Source of the DNA: Melghirimyces thermohalophilus
GTDB taxonomy: Bacteria > Bacillota > Bacilli > Thermoactinomycetales > DSM-45169
NCBI RefSeq assembly: GCF_900102685.1
Contig: NZ_FMZA01000022.1
Span: forward strand, 1 to 55,863
Direction: 5' to 3'
DNA length: 55,863 nucleotides
A model generated the notes under the pieces. The model had not been told where the DNA came from. It saw only the letters and a program-made list of their open reading frames with translations, and ran no database searches. A program made the translations under genes and the position numbers. Numbering within the stretch: position 1 is the first letter of the stretch; the number at the start of each line of letters is the position of its first letter. This document shows, in pieces, positions 9,376-17,755 of the stretch.

Positions 9376-9410
9376 AGAGCTTTTCCCGCTACGTGGGGAG
9401 GCTCTTTTTT
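9376..9410 (+). terminator. Terminator after the ZIP transporter
   Basis: Imperfect hairpin with outer arms AGAGC and GCTCT, an inner CCC/GGG pairing, and a TTTTTT tail. Confidence 0.6.
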
Positions 9411-9508
9411 GATGCGAAAATCTGTTCAGACGGATTTAGTGGGAATCGGAGAAAAGTCCGCTTTCCGGTTTTGGGTGGCCACCATTTCTCCCTATGTTGC
9501 GACATTTG

Positions 9509-9563
9509 TTGTCGATTCTGACAAAATAAAAATATTTTTGCAAAATCGGGAAGGAATTTGTCG
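9509..9563 (+). promoter_or_regulatory. Possible 0A-box-like sites before the repeat-peptide gene
   Basis: TTGTCG occurs at 9509-9514 and again at 9558-9563, in an AT-rich stretch upstream of the repeat-peptide gene. On the other strand TGTCGCAA and TGTCAGAA lie between 9490 and 9525. These resemble the Spo0A target TTGTCGAA but none is exact. Regulation by Spo0A is a guess from motif similarity. Confidence 0.25.
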
Positions 9564-9611
9564 TTTTATGTAAAAGAAAGTAACTAACCCTGATTGGAAG
9601 GAGAGATGGTT

Positions 9612-9788
9612 ATGAAGCGGATGGGTGTTTCGGTGATGGTGTTAGGTGTGGTTTTTTCTGGGTGGGCAGCTACAGCCGATACGATCTGGGCTGCAGATGA
9701 GCCCAAAGGCACGGTGATCACGCCGGAAGTGGATGAACCCAAAGGCACAGTGGTGACTTCGAAAGCGGATGAGCCTAAGGGTACGTGA
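9612..9788 (+). CDS. Secreted peptide precursor with DEPKGTV repeats; 3' end probably frameshifted
   Basis: The 58-residue product starts with a signal peptide (MKRMGVSVMVLGVVFSGWAA, then TADTIWA) and continues with three 12-residue repeats: DEPKGTVITPEV, DEPKGTVVTSKA, DEPKGT. The third repeat breaks off at TGA because one G is missing relative to the two earlier units (GGTACGTGATC against GGCACGGTGATC). Restoring it would extend the protein to about residue 78. ATG at 9612 is eight bases after GGAAGGAG. Short exported precursors with reiterated motifs often make signalling peptides; an HTH-TPR receptor-like gene lies 2 kb downstream. The family was not recognised. Confidence 0.65.
   Translation: MKRMGVSVMVLGVVFSGWAATADTIWAADEPKGTVITPEVDEPKGTVVTSKADEPKGT
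9696..9785 (+). repeat. 36-bp coding tandem repeat (2.5 copies)
   Basis: Units begin at 9696, 9732 and 9768, each opening with GATGARCCYAARGGYAC and encoding DEPKGT. The third copy is cut short by a one-base deletion. Confidence 0.85.
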
Positions 9789-9831
9789 TCATCGTAAGCA
9801 AAGAGACGGAGAAAAGGAATAAGAAGAGAGG

Positions 9832-9864
9832 AGACCCTTGCCCATTTAGGTGAGGGTCTTTTTT
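9832..9864 (+). terminator. Terminator of the repeat-peptide gene
   Basis: Arms AGACCCT (9832-9838) and AGGGTCT (9853-9859) are followed by TTTTTT. It ends a single-gene transcript. Confidence 0.8.
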
Positions 9865-10039
9865 GGGTGGTTTCTTACGATGGGTTTTATTATTAAACCT
9901 TTCCTAGCCTCCGGTTGTTTCGGGTTGGAGGTGAAGATGCGCGCATTATAAAAAATAACGTCTCTTGTTGGTTTCATTCTACTGATCCTCGCTTTTTAAA
10001 AAAAGATATCATTTGTGACTTGTTGTCCTAAATACGGCG

Positions 10040-11578
10040 ATGGTCGTCCGGGATGGGCGGATTGTGTGGGTGGGAGAAGAGGCGGGTTTACAAGGGTGGA
10101 CTGGGAAGTGGATGAATCTGCAGGGGCGCCGGGTGCTCCCAGGCTTGATCGATGCCCACATGCATCCTCTTTTTTTGGCGGATACGGCTAGACAAATTTC
10201 CTGCACACCGCCCCTTATTCATTCCATCGAGGATTTGGTGACGGAGATCCGCCGTCAGCGGCAAAGTGGGGGAGCTGATGCTTGGATCAAGGCCTGGGGG
10301 TATGATGAAGGAAAATGGTCCGAAGGGCGGGCGCCGACACGTTGGGATTTGGATCGAGCCGCCCCCGATGTTCCCGTTATTGTCTACCGCACCTGCAGCC
10401 ATATGGCGGTGGTAAACAGCGTGGCCCTCGCCATAGCTGGCATTAGCAAAGAGACCCCCGACCCGCCGGGGGGAGAGATCGTGCGGGATTCCGACGGGGA
10501 ACCGACGGGCTTGTTGCGGGAGAATGCCAAGGCGTTGGTGACTCCCTTTATACCGGTTCAGACCATGGAGGAGAGCGCCACCGCACTGGCGGAGTTGAGT
10601 CCGCAGCTCCTCGGGCACGGTATCACGGCCATCACTGATTTGATGGCCCGAAGGGAGCCGGAGGATGATTTGGATCTTTATCGAAAAGCCCGGGAGCGAG
10701 GATTGCAGCCACGGACGGTGCTGTACTATTTATGGGAACATCTACGAAAGCGGCCGGTGATCGACCCGAGTATAAGATCCCGTCAATCTCCGGTTCATGT
10801 CGGAGGGATTAAGTTGTTTGCCGATGGCAGCATCTCCGGGCGGACAGCATGGATCGACCCGGTCTATAGAGGGAATGAGGTGACCGGGGGGATGGCCACC
10901 ACTTCTTGGGAGGAATTGTTGGCCGCCGCAGAGGCCGCTAAAGAGAATCAAGTTCAGTTGGTGATCCACGGGATGGGCAATCGAGCGATCGATATGATTG
11001 TGGACACCTTCCGCGGAACAAAAGGTTGGTTGGCCGATATGCCTTCCATCCGCATCGAACATGCGGCGCTGCCTTCCCCCAAGGCGATTCAAGGCGCGGT
11101 GGAAACGGGGATCGCCATCGTTTTCCAACCGATTTTTTTGTTTGCGGAGATTGAAAGTTATCTGCACAATATCGGCCGGGAGCGGACCCGAGGGGCTTAT
11201 CCGGTGCAAACCATGTTGGAGTGAGGGGTGTCGGTGGCCTTCTCCTCCGATGCACCGGCGACGACATGGGCGGATCCTGTCAATCCCTTTGTGGGCATCC
11301 AGGCGGCAGTCACGCGCAAGGCGTACGATGGAACGGACATCGGCGGGGGTCAAGCTGTGGATGTAGCTACAGCTATCACGCTGTATACCCGGGCTGCCCA
11401 GCAGATCACGGGTATTCCCGCCGTTGGCCAACTGGCTCCCGGTTATCATGGGGATTTTATCGTGCTGGATCAAGATATCTTTGAAGTGGAAAAGGAAAAG
11501 ATTCACCAGATTCGTGTGGAGGAGACCTACATGGGTGGCCTCCAAGTCTATCAAAGAGGTGTTGAAGTGAAAAAATAA
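10040..11578 (+). pseudogene. Amidohydrolase (YtcJ-like), broken by in-frame TGA and loss of the 5' end
   Basis: The frame encodes an imidazolonepropionase-like/YtcJ amidohydrolase: LPGLIDAHMHPLF with the HxH metal motif, GGIKLFADGSISGRTAW, VIHGMGNRAIDM, IRIEHAALPS, then after the stop FSSDAPATTWADP and the C-terminal barrel plus composite domain ending GLQVYQRGVEVKK. TGA at 11222-11224 interrupts the same frame within the usual ..LEAGV-VAFSSDAP segment. The N-terminus begins at VVRDGRIVWVG, about 30 residues short, with no ribosome site. A stranded GGAGGTGAAG-ATG near 9928-9940 may be the old start, followed by stops. Most simply a decayed gene. Confidence 0.8.
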
Positions 11579-11595
11579 AATGATCGGTGATCACC

Positions 11596-11635
11596 AACCT
11601 CCTGCGAAGAGCGGGAGGTTTATCACTTGTTCGCC
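11596..11635 (+). terminator. Weak terminator after the amidohydrolase remnant
   Basis: Arms AACCTCC (11596-11602) and GGAGGTT (11614-11620), followed by a poor T-run. Confidence 0.4.
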
Positions 11636-11742
11636 GTTTTTTCACAGTTAAACATCAAAATTATATTGAAAAATCAATCCCTTTATATTTCCATTGCAGA
11701 AAATATCTTATAAAATATATATGAAACAGGGAGGTGAATGAG

Positions 11743-13083
11743 ATGCAGGCGCAATTGGAACCTAATGAGATGGGCGAAATTATTCGAAAGGTCAGAAAAC
11801 AAAAAGGTTATCGCCTGGAAGACCTGGCCGATGGGAATGTGTCACCGGCTACCATCAGCAATATCGAACGGGGTGTTCCGCCTATCAACCAGACAGAAGC
11901 GTTATATTTGTTGGACAAGCTGGGAATCCCGACGGAACAGATCCCCCATCTCTTGCTCGACGAGCAACAACAACTGGTCAAACTGGAGCGGACCTTGTTA
12001 GTGCTGGAGTCAAAACTGGAGGTGGGAAAGGCGCGCGAAGTTTTACACCGGCTGGAATCCCTGAAGATCGATGATTCTCATCGATTGGCTCCTCTCCTTT
12101 ATTATCTGCGGGGGAAGAGCTGGATCGGTGTCAATCGCTTGGATCAGGCGGAACGATGCTTCAATATGGCGATTCGTCTCTCTGCTCAGCAGGGGAGCAC
12201 TTCCAATCTAGAATCGGCTAGTTTTGGGGAGTTAGGCCTGTTATATTACCGAAAAAACGATTTGGAGGCGGCCATTCAGTATACCGACAGCGGAATCGAT
12301 GCTTTTGATTCCAAGGGAAAACGACAGCACGTCTGGTACATCCTGCACATGAACAAAGGGCTGTTTTTAGAACGGATGAATCGGATCGGTCCCTGCATCC
12401 AATTGGTTGAAGAGGTCTGGGAGTTTAAAGAACGGATTGCCGATAGTTATGTGTTGTCTGTCTTTTATTGGCTGAGATCGGAGATGTATTACCGGACGGG
12501 AATGTATGAGGAGGCGATTGATACCGCTTCAGAAGGTCTTGATCTGGCGCGACGGGGGAAATTATACCGTCTTATTTGTGCTTTGAGCACGGTGATCGGC
12601 AGTTCTCTGATCCGAATACAGCAGCTGGATTCCGCGGAGGAGTTTTTTCAATTGGCCCTGACCTGTAAGGGAAAGATGGAGGATGATCGGTCCTTGACCA
12701 ACGTCTATATCCGGTTGGCACTGTTGTATAAAAAACAACATAAACCTCTGAAAGCGACCCAATGTCTGACAGAAGCGATTCGAATTGCGGAGACGTGTCA
12801 AGATGTTCCGCGCTTGGTCCGTTCATGGATTCTAATGGGAAGCCTGTTGCAGCAACACAACCGCGAGGCTGCGATCGGGTATTTTGAAAAGGCGGCTGAC
12901 ACCGCCCAGGAATACGGATTGGCAAAACAAGCCCATGAAGCGACGGTAAAGCTGGCTCAATGTTGGTATAAGCAAAATGAACAGCAGTTTCAGAAATATA
13001 TAAAACGAATGTACGAAATCCAAGCCGCCGAGATCGACCGGGAAGAGAAAGACTGGGTGGAGGAGATGGGAAGGAAGGAATAG
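11743..13083 (+). CDS. HTH-TPR regulator of the RRNPP (PlcR/NprR-like) class
   Basis: 446 residues. Residues about 10-65 form an XRE helix-turn-helix (IIRKVRKQKGYRLEDLADG, then SPATISNIERG). The rest is helical TPR repeats such as LAPLLYYLRGKSWIGVNRLD and ASFGELGLLYYRKNDLEAA, as in PlcR, NprR and Rap-type receptors that bind short exported peptides. ATG at 11743 is eight bases from GGGAGG; the upstream region is AT-rich. No peptide gene lies directly downstream, which is unusual for this class; the nearest candidate is the DEPKGTV precursor at 9612. Ligand binding is inference. Confidence 0.85.
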   Translation: MQAQLEPNEMGEIIRKVRKQKGYRLEDLADGNVSPATISNIERGVPPINQTEALYLLDKLGIPTEQIPHLLLDEQQQLVKLERTLLVLESKLEVGKAREVLHRLESLKIDDSHRLAPLLYYLRGKSWIGVNRLDQAERCFNMAIRLSAQQGSTSNLESASFGELGLLYYRKNDLEAAIQYTDSGIDAFDSKGKRQHVWYILHMNKGLFLERMNRIGPCIQLVEEVWEFKERIADSYVLSVFYWLRSEMYYRTGMYEEAIDTASEGLDLARRGKLYRLICALSTVIGSSLIRIQQLDSAEEFFQLALTCKGKMEDDRSLTNVYIRLALLYKKQHKPLKATQCLTEAIRIAETCQDVPRLVRSWILMGSLLQQHNREAAIGYFEKAADTAQEYGLAKQAHEATVKLAQCWYKQNEQQFQKYIKRMYEIQAAEIDREEKDWVEEMGRKE

Positions 13084-13138
13084 CTTCTTCTTTGGCCGTT
13101 TAACCAGGCGGATGGATGGTGCGTGCCATGTCCACCGC

Positions 13139-14062
13139 TTATTTAGCTTCCCAATCCAATTTCAGCTCCCGGGCCAGCCGGTTGAGATCCTCGGGAAGGG
13201 GGGAAGTGATCTGGAGGTTTTCGCTCCGCAACGGATGGTGAAAGGTGAGTTCACAGGCATGGAAAGCTTGCCGGCTAATCAGGGAGCTCTTTCTCCCGTA
13301 GAGGCTGTCTCCCAACAGAGGAAAGCCTAAATGGGCGAAGTGAACCCGGATCTGATGGGTGCGGCCGGTATCCAGTTCCACTTGGACCTTGGTGGCCTGA
13401 TTGGTTTCGTCGATGATGCGGTAATGGGTGATGGCCGCGTCTCCCTGCGGTGAAACGCGGCGGCGCAGGGGATGATTCCGTTCTCTTGCAATTGGGGCAT
13501 GGATCGTACCTGTGACCGGATGAGAGAGAGATAATCTTCCTTTCAGAAACGCAAGGTAAACTCGCTTTAACCGTTTTTCCCTGAGTTCCCGATCCATGAG
13601 CTGGTGGGCGTAGGCGGACTTGGCCACCATCAACAGGCCGGAGGTGTCTCGATCCAACCGATGGACCGGCCGTACTTTTCCTTCCCCGCCCTGTTCCTTC
13701 CAATGGTGGACGATTCCGTGAGCCAGAGTGCCCCTCTCCCCGGAGCGAACCGGGTGAACGTTCACCCCGGCGGGCTTGTCCACCACCATGAGATCGATGT
13801 CCTCATACCGGACCTGAAAGTTGACCGGCTCCCCCTCCAGATCGGCCCGCTCCCGAGGGCGAACCGCCACCTGAAGCCGGTCACCTTCCCGGACCCTGCG
13901 CTATAGCCAAGGCATGCTCCCGTTGAGACGGATTCCCCGACTCCGCGTCAGCCGGCTGATCATCCGATTGGACAACAGGAGCGGCCCTTTTAACACCTCC
14001 TGCACGGTTCGTTTGTTCCACTCCCCGGGCACCCGATAAGTGATCCACTTGTTCTCCTTCAT
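13139..14062 (-). pseudogene. RluA-family pseudouridine synthase gene with an in-frame TAG in the S4 region
   Basis: The full frame is 308 codons, the usual size of RluD-like enzymes that modify uridine in rRNA. ATG at 14060-14062 follows GGGGGG. Residues 1-53 give an S4-type start (VPGEWNKRTVQEVLKGPLL, SRLTRSRGIRLNG), then TAG at 13901-13903, then RRVREGDRLQVAV in the same frame. The catalytic domain is intact: PVHRLDRDTSGLLMVAK with the catalytic Asp near residue 137, and DTGRTHQIRVHFAHLGFPLLGD. A GTG at 13868-13870 could restart translation without S4, but has no clear ribosome site. Either a nonsense mutant, a readthrough gene or a sequence error. Confidence 0.8.
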
Positions 14063-14154
14063 TTACAGTTTCCCCCCGTTTCCCACTTATCGTATCTTTT
14101 ATTGAATCTTTATTCGGATCATCCAACCGAATCTTATGGTAAGAAGAGACTTCG

Positions 14155-14706
14155 TCAATCTTCAAGGACGAGGTCCGCCTGATCCCCCTTCTTCATCTTA
14201 CCCGGCCTCTCCACCACACAGACAATTCCCCGGAGACCAAAAGCTGCTTTGACAAAGCGGGAAGGGAGTCGGGGCTGATCGGGAAACTGTTTTTGGATGA
14301 TTTCTCCCGGCTGGATGCAAGGAAGGTTTTCTCCTTCGCAGAGGAGACCGGATCCGTCCGGGAAGATGATCCGGCTTCCGGGAGGAAGAAGGGTCAGTTT
14401 CGGATATCCGCTGATGGCCAGATTGGCCCCCAACCAGGAGGGTAAAATCTGTTTAACCCCCAGGTTTTCAGCGATGCGGGCGCACTCCTCCATGGAGACG
14501 ACGGAGATCTGCCTCCGGTTAAAAATTTCAGTCCCCCAAAGGTACATCGGTTCCCGGGATCCGGCTTGCTTCGTCAGTCCGAAGTGAAGGTCCCCCGGGA
14601 TGCCGCCGTATTGCAACTCAGCTGATTCAACCGGCCGGGTGACAAAGCTGTCCCTTCGATCTGCGATGTAGACCCCTTCGATCCTTACCGGATGCTTTTT
14701 CCTCAT
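14155..14706 (-). CDS. MOSC domain protein
   Basis: 183 residues forming one MOSC (MOCO sulfurase C-terminal) domain. Motifs are YGGIPGDLHFGL, LGANLAISG, GENLPCIQPG with the conserved cysteine, and FGLRGIVCVVERPG. MOSC proteins handle protein-bound or cofactor-bound sulfur or reduce N-hydroxylated compounds with a molybdenum cofactor; which applies here is not visible. ATG at 14704-14706 is eight bases after AAAGGAGAGG. It lies 93 bases upstream of the RluA gene on the same strand and diverges from bdbD. Confidence 0.88.
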   Translation of the reverse strand: MRKKHPVRIEGVYIADRRDSFVTRPVESAELQYGGIPGDLHFGLTKQAGSREPMYLWGTEIFNRRQISVVSMEECARIAENLGVKQILPSWLGANLAISGYPKLTLLPPGSRIIFPDGSGLLCEGENLPCIQPGEIIQKQFPDQPRLPSRFVKAAFGLRGIVCVVERPGKMKKGDQADLVLED

Positions 14707-14812
14707 CGATCATTCCTCTCCTTTTGCGGGTTTCTTTTACACTAACGACAGCGAAGACGACTTTTGTCCACAGGGTATCGGGTTTTGATGCTCACCCCGC
14801 AAGGTATATTCA

Positions 14813-14821
14813 TGGTATAAT
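14813..14821 (+). promoter_or_regulatory. Extended -10 promoter of bdbDC
   Basis: TGGTATAAT at 14813-14821 is a perfect -10 with the TG extension, about 40 bases before the bdbD start codon. No good -35 is present, which an extended -10 can tolerate. Confidence 0.6.
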
Positions 14822-14861
14822 GGCAAGTACTAGAATGGAAGATGGGAGGGATAGAAACCAG

Positions 14862-15611
14862 ATGGGAAAGAAAAAGAAAGGTCAGAACCAAAAACAAAAA
14901 AGGAAACAGGCTCAATCCGGTTCCAACCTTCAGACACTGACTCTGGTGACTCTGCTGGTGGTTTTCCTCGGGTTGGGCGTTTATGCCATCGTAGATACAT
15001 TTACTGGTTCAGAGAATGCGGATCAGGCTCATGAACAACCGAACGCCGTCGATGAGGAGCTGTTCGCCTACGACCAGCAACCGGTGCAGGGAGATCGGGA
15101 GGCTAACGTGAATATCGTCGAGTTTGGCGATTTTAAATGCCCAGTCTGTAAGGAGTTCGAGAGGGAGATCTTTCCGAAGTTGAAACAGGATTATCTCGAT
15201 AACGGCCAGGCCGGATTCTACTTTATCAACAACCAGTTTATTGCTGAGGATTCCGTTACGGCGGGAATAGCTGGTGAAGCGGTGTACAAGCAGGATCCGG
15301 AAGCTTTCTGGAAATTTTATGATGCAATCTATGAGCAACAAGGTCCCGAACACGAACATTGGGCGACCAAAGAGTTTTTAGTCGATCTGGCCAAGAAAAC
15401 AGTCCCCGAAATCGACCATCAAAAGCTGGAGCAGGCGATTGAAGATCGGAAATACGAAGATGAGGTGCGCAAGGATAAGTCTATTGCCACCCAAGCGGGA
15501 GTTACCTCGGTGCCAGTCTTGTTTATTAATGGAAAACCGGTGCCCACGAATAAAACTTTCGACTATAACTATATCAAGCAGATGATCGAAGAAGAATTAA
15601 AGAAACAATAA
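14862..15611 (+). CDS. bdbD: DsbA-like thiol-disulfide oxidoreductase BdbD
   Basis: 249 residues: a very basic N-terminus (MGKKKKGQNQKQKRKQ), one membrane anchor around residues 25-48 (TLVTLLVVFLGLGVYAIV), and an extracytoplasmic DsbA/thioredoxin domain. The redox site is FGDFKCPVCKEFE, the cis-proline loop is GVTSVPVLFINGKPV. It introduces disulfides into exported proteins and is reoxidised by BdbC, encoded 15 bases downstream. ATG at 14862 follows GGGAGGGA. Confidence 0.93.
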   Translation: MGKKKKGQNQKQKRKQAQSGSNLQTLTLVTLLVVFLGLGVYAIVDTFTGSENADQAHEQPNAVDEELFAYDQQPVQGDREANVNIVEFGDFKCPVCKEFEREIFPKLKQDYLDNGQAGFYFINNQFIAEDSVTAGIAGEAVYKQDPEAFWKFYDAIYEQQGPEHEHWATKEFLVDLAKKTVPEIDHQKLEQAIEDRKYEDEVRKDKSIATQAGVTSVPVLFINGKPVPTNKTFDYNYIKQMIEEELKKQ

Positions 15612-15626
15612 CAGATCAGTCTGGAG

Positions 15627-16043
15627 GTGCCCCTGATCCGGACCTATAGTTTATATTTCGCCTGGCTGGTGGCCTTGGCCGCTTTGGTCGGCAGCTTGTG
15701 GTTCAGCGAAGTGGCCGGGTTTATCCCCTGTAAACTGTGTTGGTTTCAGCGCATTCTCATGTACCCGTTGGCTGTGGTTCTGGGAATTGCCAGCTATCGG
15801 AGCGACCGCTCGATCGTGCTTTATGCTCTTCCCTTCAGCCTGATCGGGATCGGGGTCTCCCTCTTTCATTACGCACAGCAAAAAATACCCGGATGGGCTG
15901 ATGTGGCCGGCTGTTCCCAAGGCGTTCCCTGTAGCGGCCAGTATATCAACTGGTTTGGATTTATCACCATTCCATTTCTAGCATTGATCGCTTTTATTCT
16001 TATCTCCGTTTTTTTATGGGTCGGACGCAATGAGTCGGCTTGA
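15627..16043 (+). CDS. bdbC: Disulfide bond formation protein BdbC (DsbB family)
   Basis: 138 residues with four transmembrane helices. The first redox pair is PCKLCWFQRILMYPL, the second is in the external loop, CSQGVPCSGQYINWFGFITIP. It passes electrons from BdbD to quinone. The GTG at 15627 overlaps GGAGGTG, so the true start may be a few codons inside (CTG at 15633 is better spaced). Forms a two-gene operon with bdbD, as in Bacillus. Confidence 0.92.
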   Translation: MPLIRTYSLYFAWLVALAALVGSLWFSEVAGFIPCKLCWFQRILMYPLAVVLGIASYRSDRSIVLYALPFSLIGIGVSLFHYAQQKIPGWADVAGCSQGVPCSGQYINWFGFITIPFLALIAFILISVFLWVGRNESA

Positions 16044-16230
16044 GCCTGGGGGTGCCTTGAAGGGGAGGCACTCTTTTGTATAGAAAGAATCGCCTTCCAT
16101 TTTATTGAAAACGTAAGGGTTTTTGTTGCTTGATGGTTAGCACTTTGATACATTAATTTCGATTCAAACAGGACCCTCTGAGGGTTGATGTAAACGATTC
16201 GGGATTCATATGGCAAAGGAGATGTCGCTG

Positions 16231-17283
16231 GTGAGTGGCAGGATGACGTTAAATGTGTTGCGCGTCACCGATCTGAATAAATCCTTAACCTTTTACCGGG
16301 ACAAGTTGGGTTTTGAAGTAGATTGGGAGGACCCTGCCTTGCATTCCCTTCGTCTGCGGTCACCGGATGGTCAATCCATTTTCCTGACGACAGACCCTGA
16401 ATTAGATGTGCAGGCGATGTATGCGCCGCAAGCAACGGAGTCGGAGTCCTTCCCGACTGATGATCCGGTCCCGGTACCGGAAGAAGTGGAAGATGATGCT
16501 CCGATTTTGGATGGACAGGGGAAAACCGAGGACAACGAGGTGGAACGCTCTGAAGCGGAGCCAGTGGACCCACTGGCGGAAGAAGGGCAGCCCACTGCAG
16601 AGTCGGAAGCGTTTTCCTCAAAACCAGAATATGAAGTTCGGGAAGTGAGCAAGGAAGAGGGGCTTCAGTTTCCGGGGGAAGACTTGGAGGTGTTCCAAGA
16701 ACGGCTGGAGGCCTTCGGAATTTACGATCTATTGCTGGAAGAGACCCCTGGGGTGGAGCAGGTACTCAAGATGCGAGATCCGGACGATTACCTGATATCT
16801 CTTAGGGAAGAGCTGCGCATGAGCGATGAAGAAGTGTTGGAACTCTACCGAAAAGGTCCGGATCTCCTGGAAGGGGCTATTCTGGGACTGGAAGAGGAAG
16901 ATTTGGATTGGGAGACCGCGGAAGGGCTTACGATCCGTCAGATGATCCTGCAGATAGTCGATTTCGATCTGGAAATGATGCAACGAGTCAAATGGGCGCT
17001 GGCCGAAAACGGACGGTCCTATAAGATTCCGTTGTTTGATCCCGATGAATGGGGGGAGCGCCTCCATTACACACAGCGGACCATTCATGTGGAAGTGAAT
17101 CTGTTTCGGATGCTGCGGGAGCACCTTTTAAACCAGCTCTATGTCGTTGCTGATGGCATGGGACATTACCTGGTATCCGATCAGGGCGAAGTGGAAGTTC
17201 GCACTATGATTCAAGTCGCGGCGGAGACTGTCCGTGAACAGATCCAGATCATCATGGAGGCAAGGCGTCACTACGGAAAATAA
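16231..17283 (+). CDS. VOC (glyoxalase-like) domain with acidic insertion fused to a DinB-like domain
   Basis: About 350 residues. Residues 1-60 form the first half of a VOC fold (VLRVTDLNKSLTFYRDKLGF, SPDGQSIFLTTDPELDVQAM). Residues about 65-145 are a Glu/Asp/Pro/Ser-rich disordered stretch. The second VOC half follows (FQERLEAFGIYDLLLEETPG, VLKMRDPDDYLISL). The C-terminal 150 residues look like a DinB/YfiT four-helix bundle (TIRQMILQIVDFDLEMMQRV and VAAETVREQIQIIMEARRHYG), but the family's metal-binding histidines are not where expected. GTG at 16231 is nine bases after AAAGGAG; ATG at 16210 or 16222 are alternatives. Function unknown. Confidence 0.75.
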   Translation: MSGRMTLNVLRVTDLNKSLTFYRDKLGFEVDWEDPALHSLRLRSPDGQSIFLTTDPELDVQAMYAPQATESESFPTDDPVPVPEEVEDDAPILDGQGKTEDNEVERSEAEPVDPLAEEGQPTAESEAFSSKPEYEVREVSKEEGLQFPGEDLEVFQERLEAFGIYDLLLEETPGVEQVLKMRDPDDYLISLREELRMSDEEVLELYRKGPDLLEGAILGLEEEDLDWETAEGLTIRQMILQIVDFDLEMMQRVKWALAENGRSYKIPLFDPDEWGERLHYTQRTIHVEVNLFRMLREHLLNQLYVVADGMGHYLVSDQGEVEVRTMIQVAAETVREQIQIIMEARRHYGK

Positions 17284-17295
17284 TCTTTTTTAGGT

Positions 17296-17342
17296 AAAAA
17301 AGCATGGACCAGACTGCGGCAGCCGGACCATGCTTTTTGTTT
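17296..17342 (+). terminator. Strong terminator after the VOC-DinB gene
   Basis: Arms AAAAAGCATGGACC (17296-17309) and GGACCATGCTTTTT (17325-17338) pair along nearly their whole length. Confidence 0.85.
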
Positions 17343-17405
17343 AACCCATTTTTCAGATTCATTATACAATTTGATATGCAATTCAAGAGAAGAGGTGAGA
17401 TCGTC

Positions 17406-17480
17406 GTGAGATGGATGGGGGCCCAGCGGAGCCCCCTGGGTGTCATCACCGTGATTACATCGAGCATCTGCCGGGTGTGA
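17406..17480 (+). other. Possible 24-residue ORF in an otherwise empty gap
   Basis: GTG at 17406 follows AGAGGTGAG and opens a 24-residue frame (MRWMGAQRSPLGVITVITSS, then ICRV). Nothing like it is known to me. The rest of 17339-17556 shows no gene. Confidence 0.2.
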
Positions 17481-17556
17481 AGCAGTGAAGAATGCCACCG
17501 GTATATAAAAGGGCGTTGTGGACTGCGGGGGTGCAGGATCACAATGCTTTCTTGTG

Positions 17557-17691
17557 TTAAAAGGCTTTCAGAAGTTTGAATAAGACTCGGAGGCCGCCAG
17601 GTTGTTCATCGTATATAATACATAGGAGGATCAGTATTACCACCACAACCAGAGCCATTCGCATATAAGGTTTGCGCCAAACTTTTTTCAT
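17557..17691 (-). CDS. Small single-pass membrane protein (44 residues)
   Basis: MKKVWRKPYMRM is a basic head followed by a membrane helix (ALVVVVILILLCIIY) and a short basic tail (DEQPGGLRVLFKLLKAF). The ATG at 17689-17691 has GGAGG seven bases upstream, which is the main reason to call it real. No family was recognised. It is divergent from the acetyltransferase gene, 64 bases away. Confidence 0.65.
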   Translation of the reverse strand: MKKVWRKPYMRMALVVVVILILLCIIYDEQPGGLRVLFKLLKAF

Positions 17692-17755
17692 TTCATCTAC
17701 CTCCAACCCTTGTCTTCGGACGGCATGGATCGATGGAGAAGGGAGATTCCCGGGT

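Noticed and set aside
9411-9572. 53-residue frame between the ZIP transporter and the repeat peptide
   Set aside because: Its start sits in the T-run of a terminator and it has no ribosome site.
11222-11224. Selenocysteine at the amidohydrolase TGA
   Set aside because: The position is not a cysteine in the family and the gene also lacks its 5' end, so decay explains it better.
13881-14165. Minus-strand frame covering the N-terminal region of the RluA gene
   Set aside because: It is the wrong frame of the RluA S4 region; the RluA frame shows clear family sequence, this one does not.
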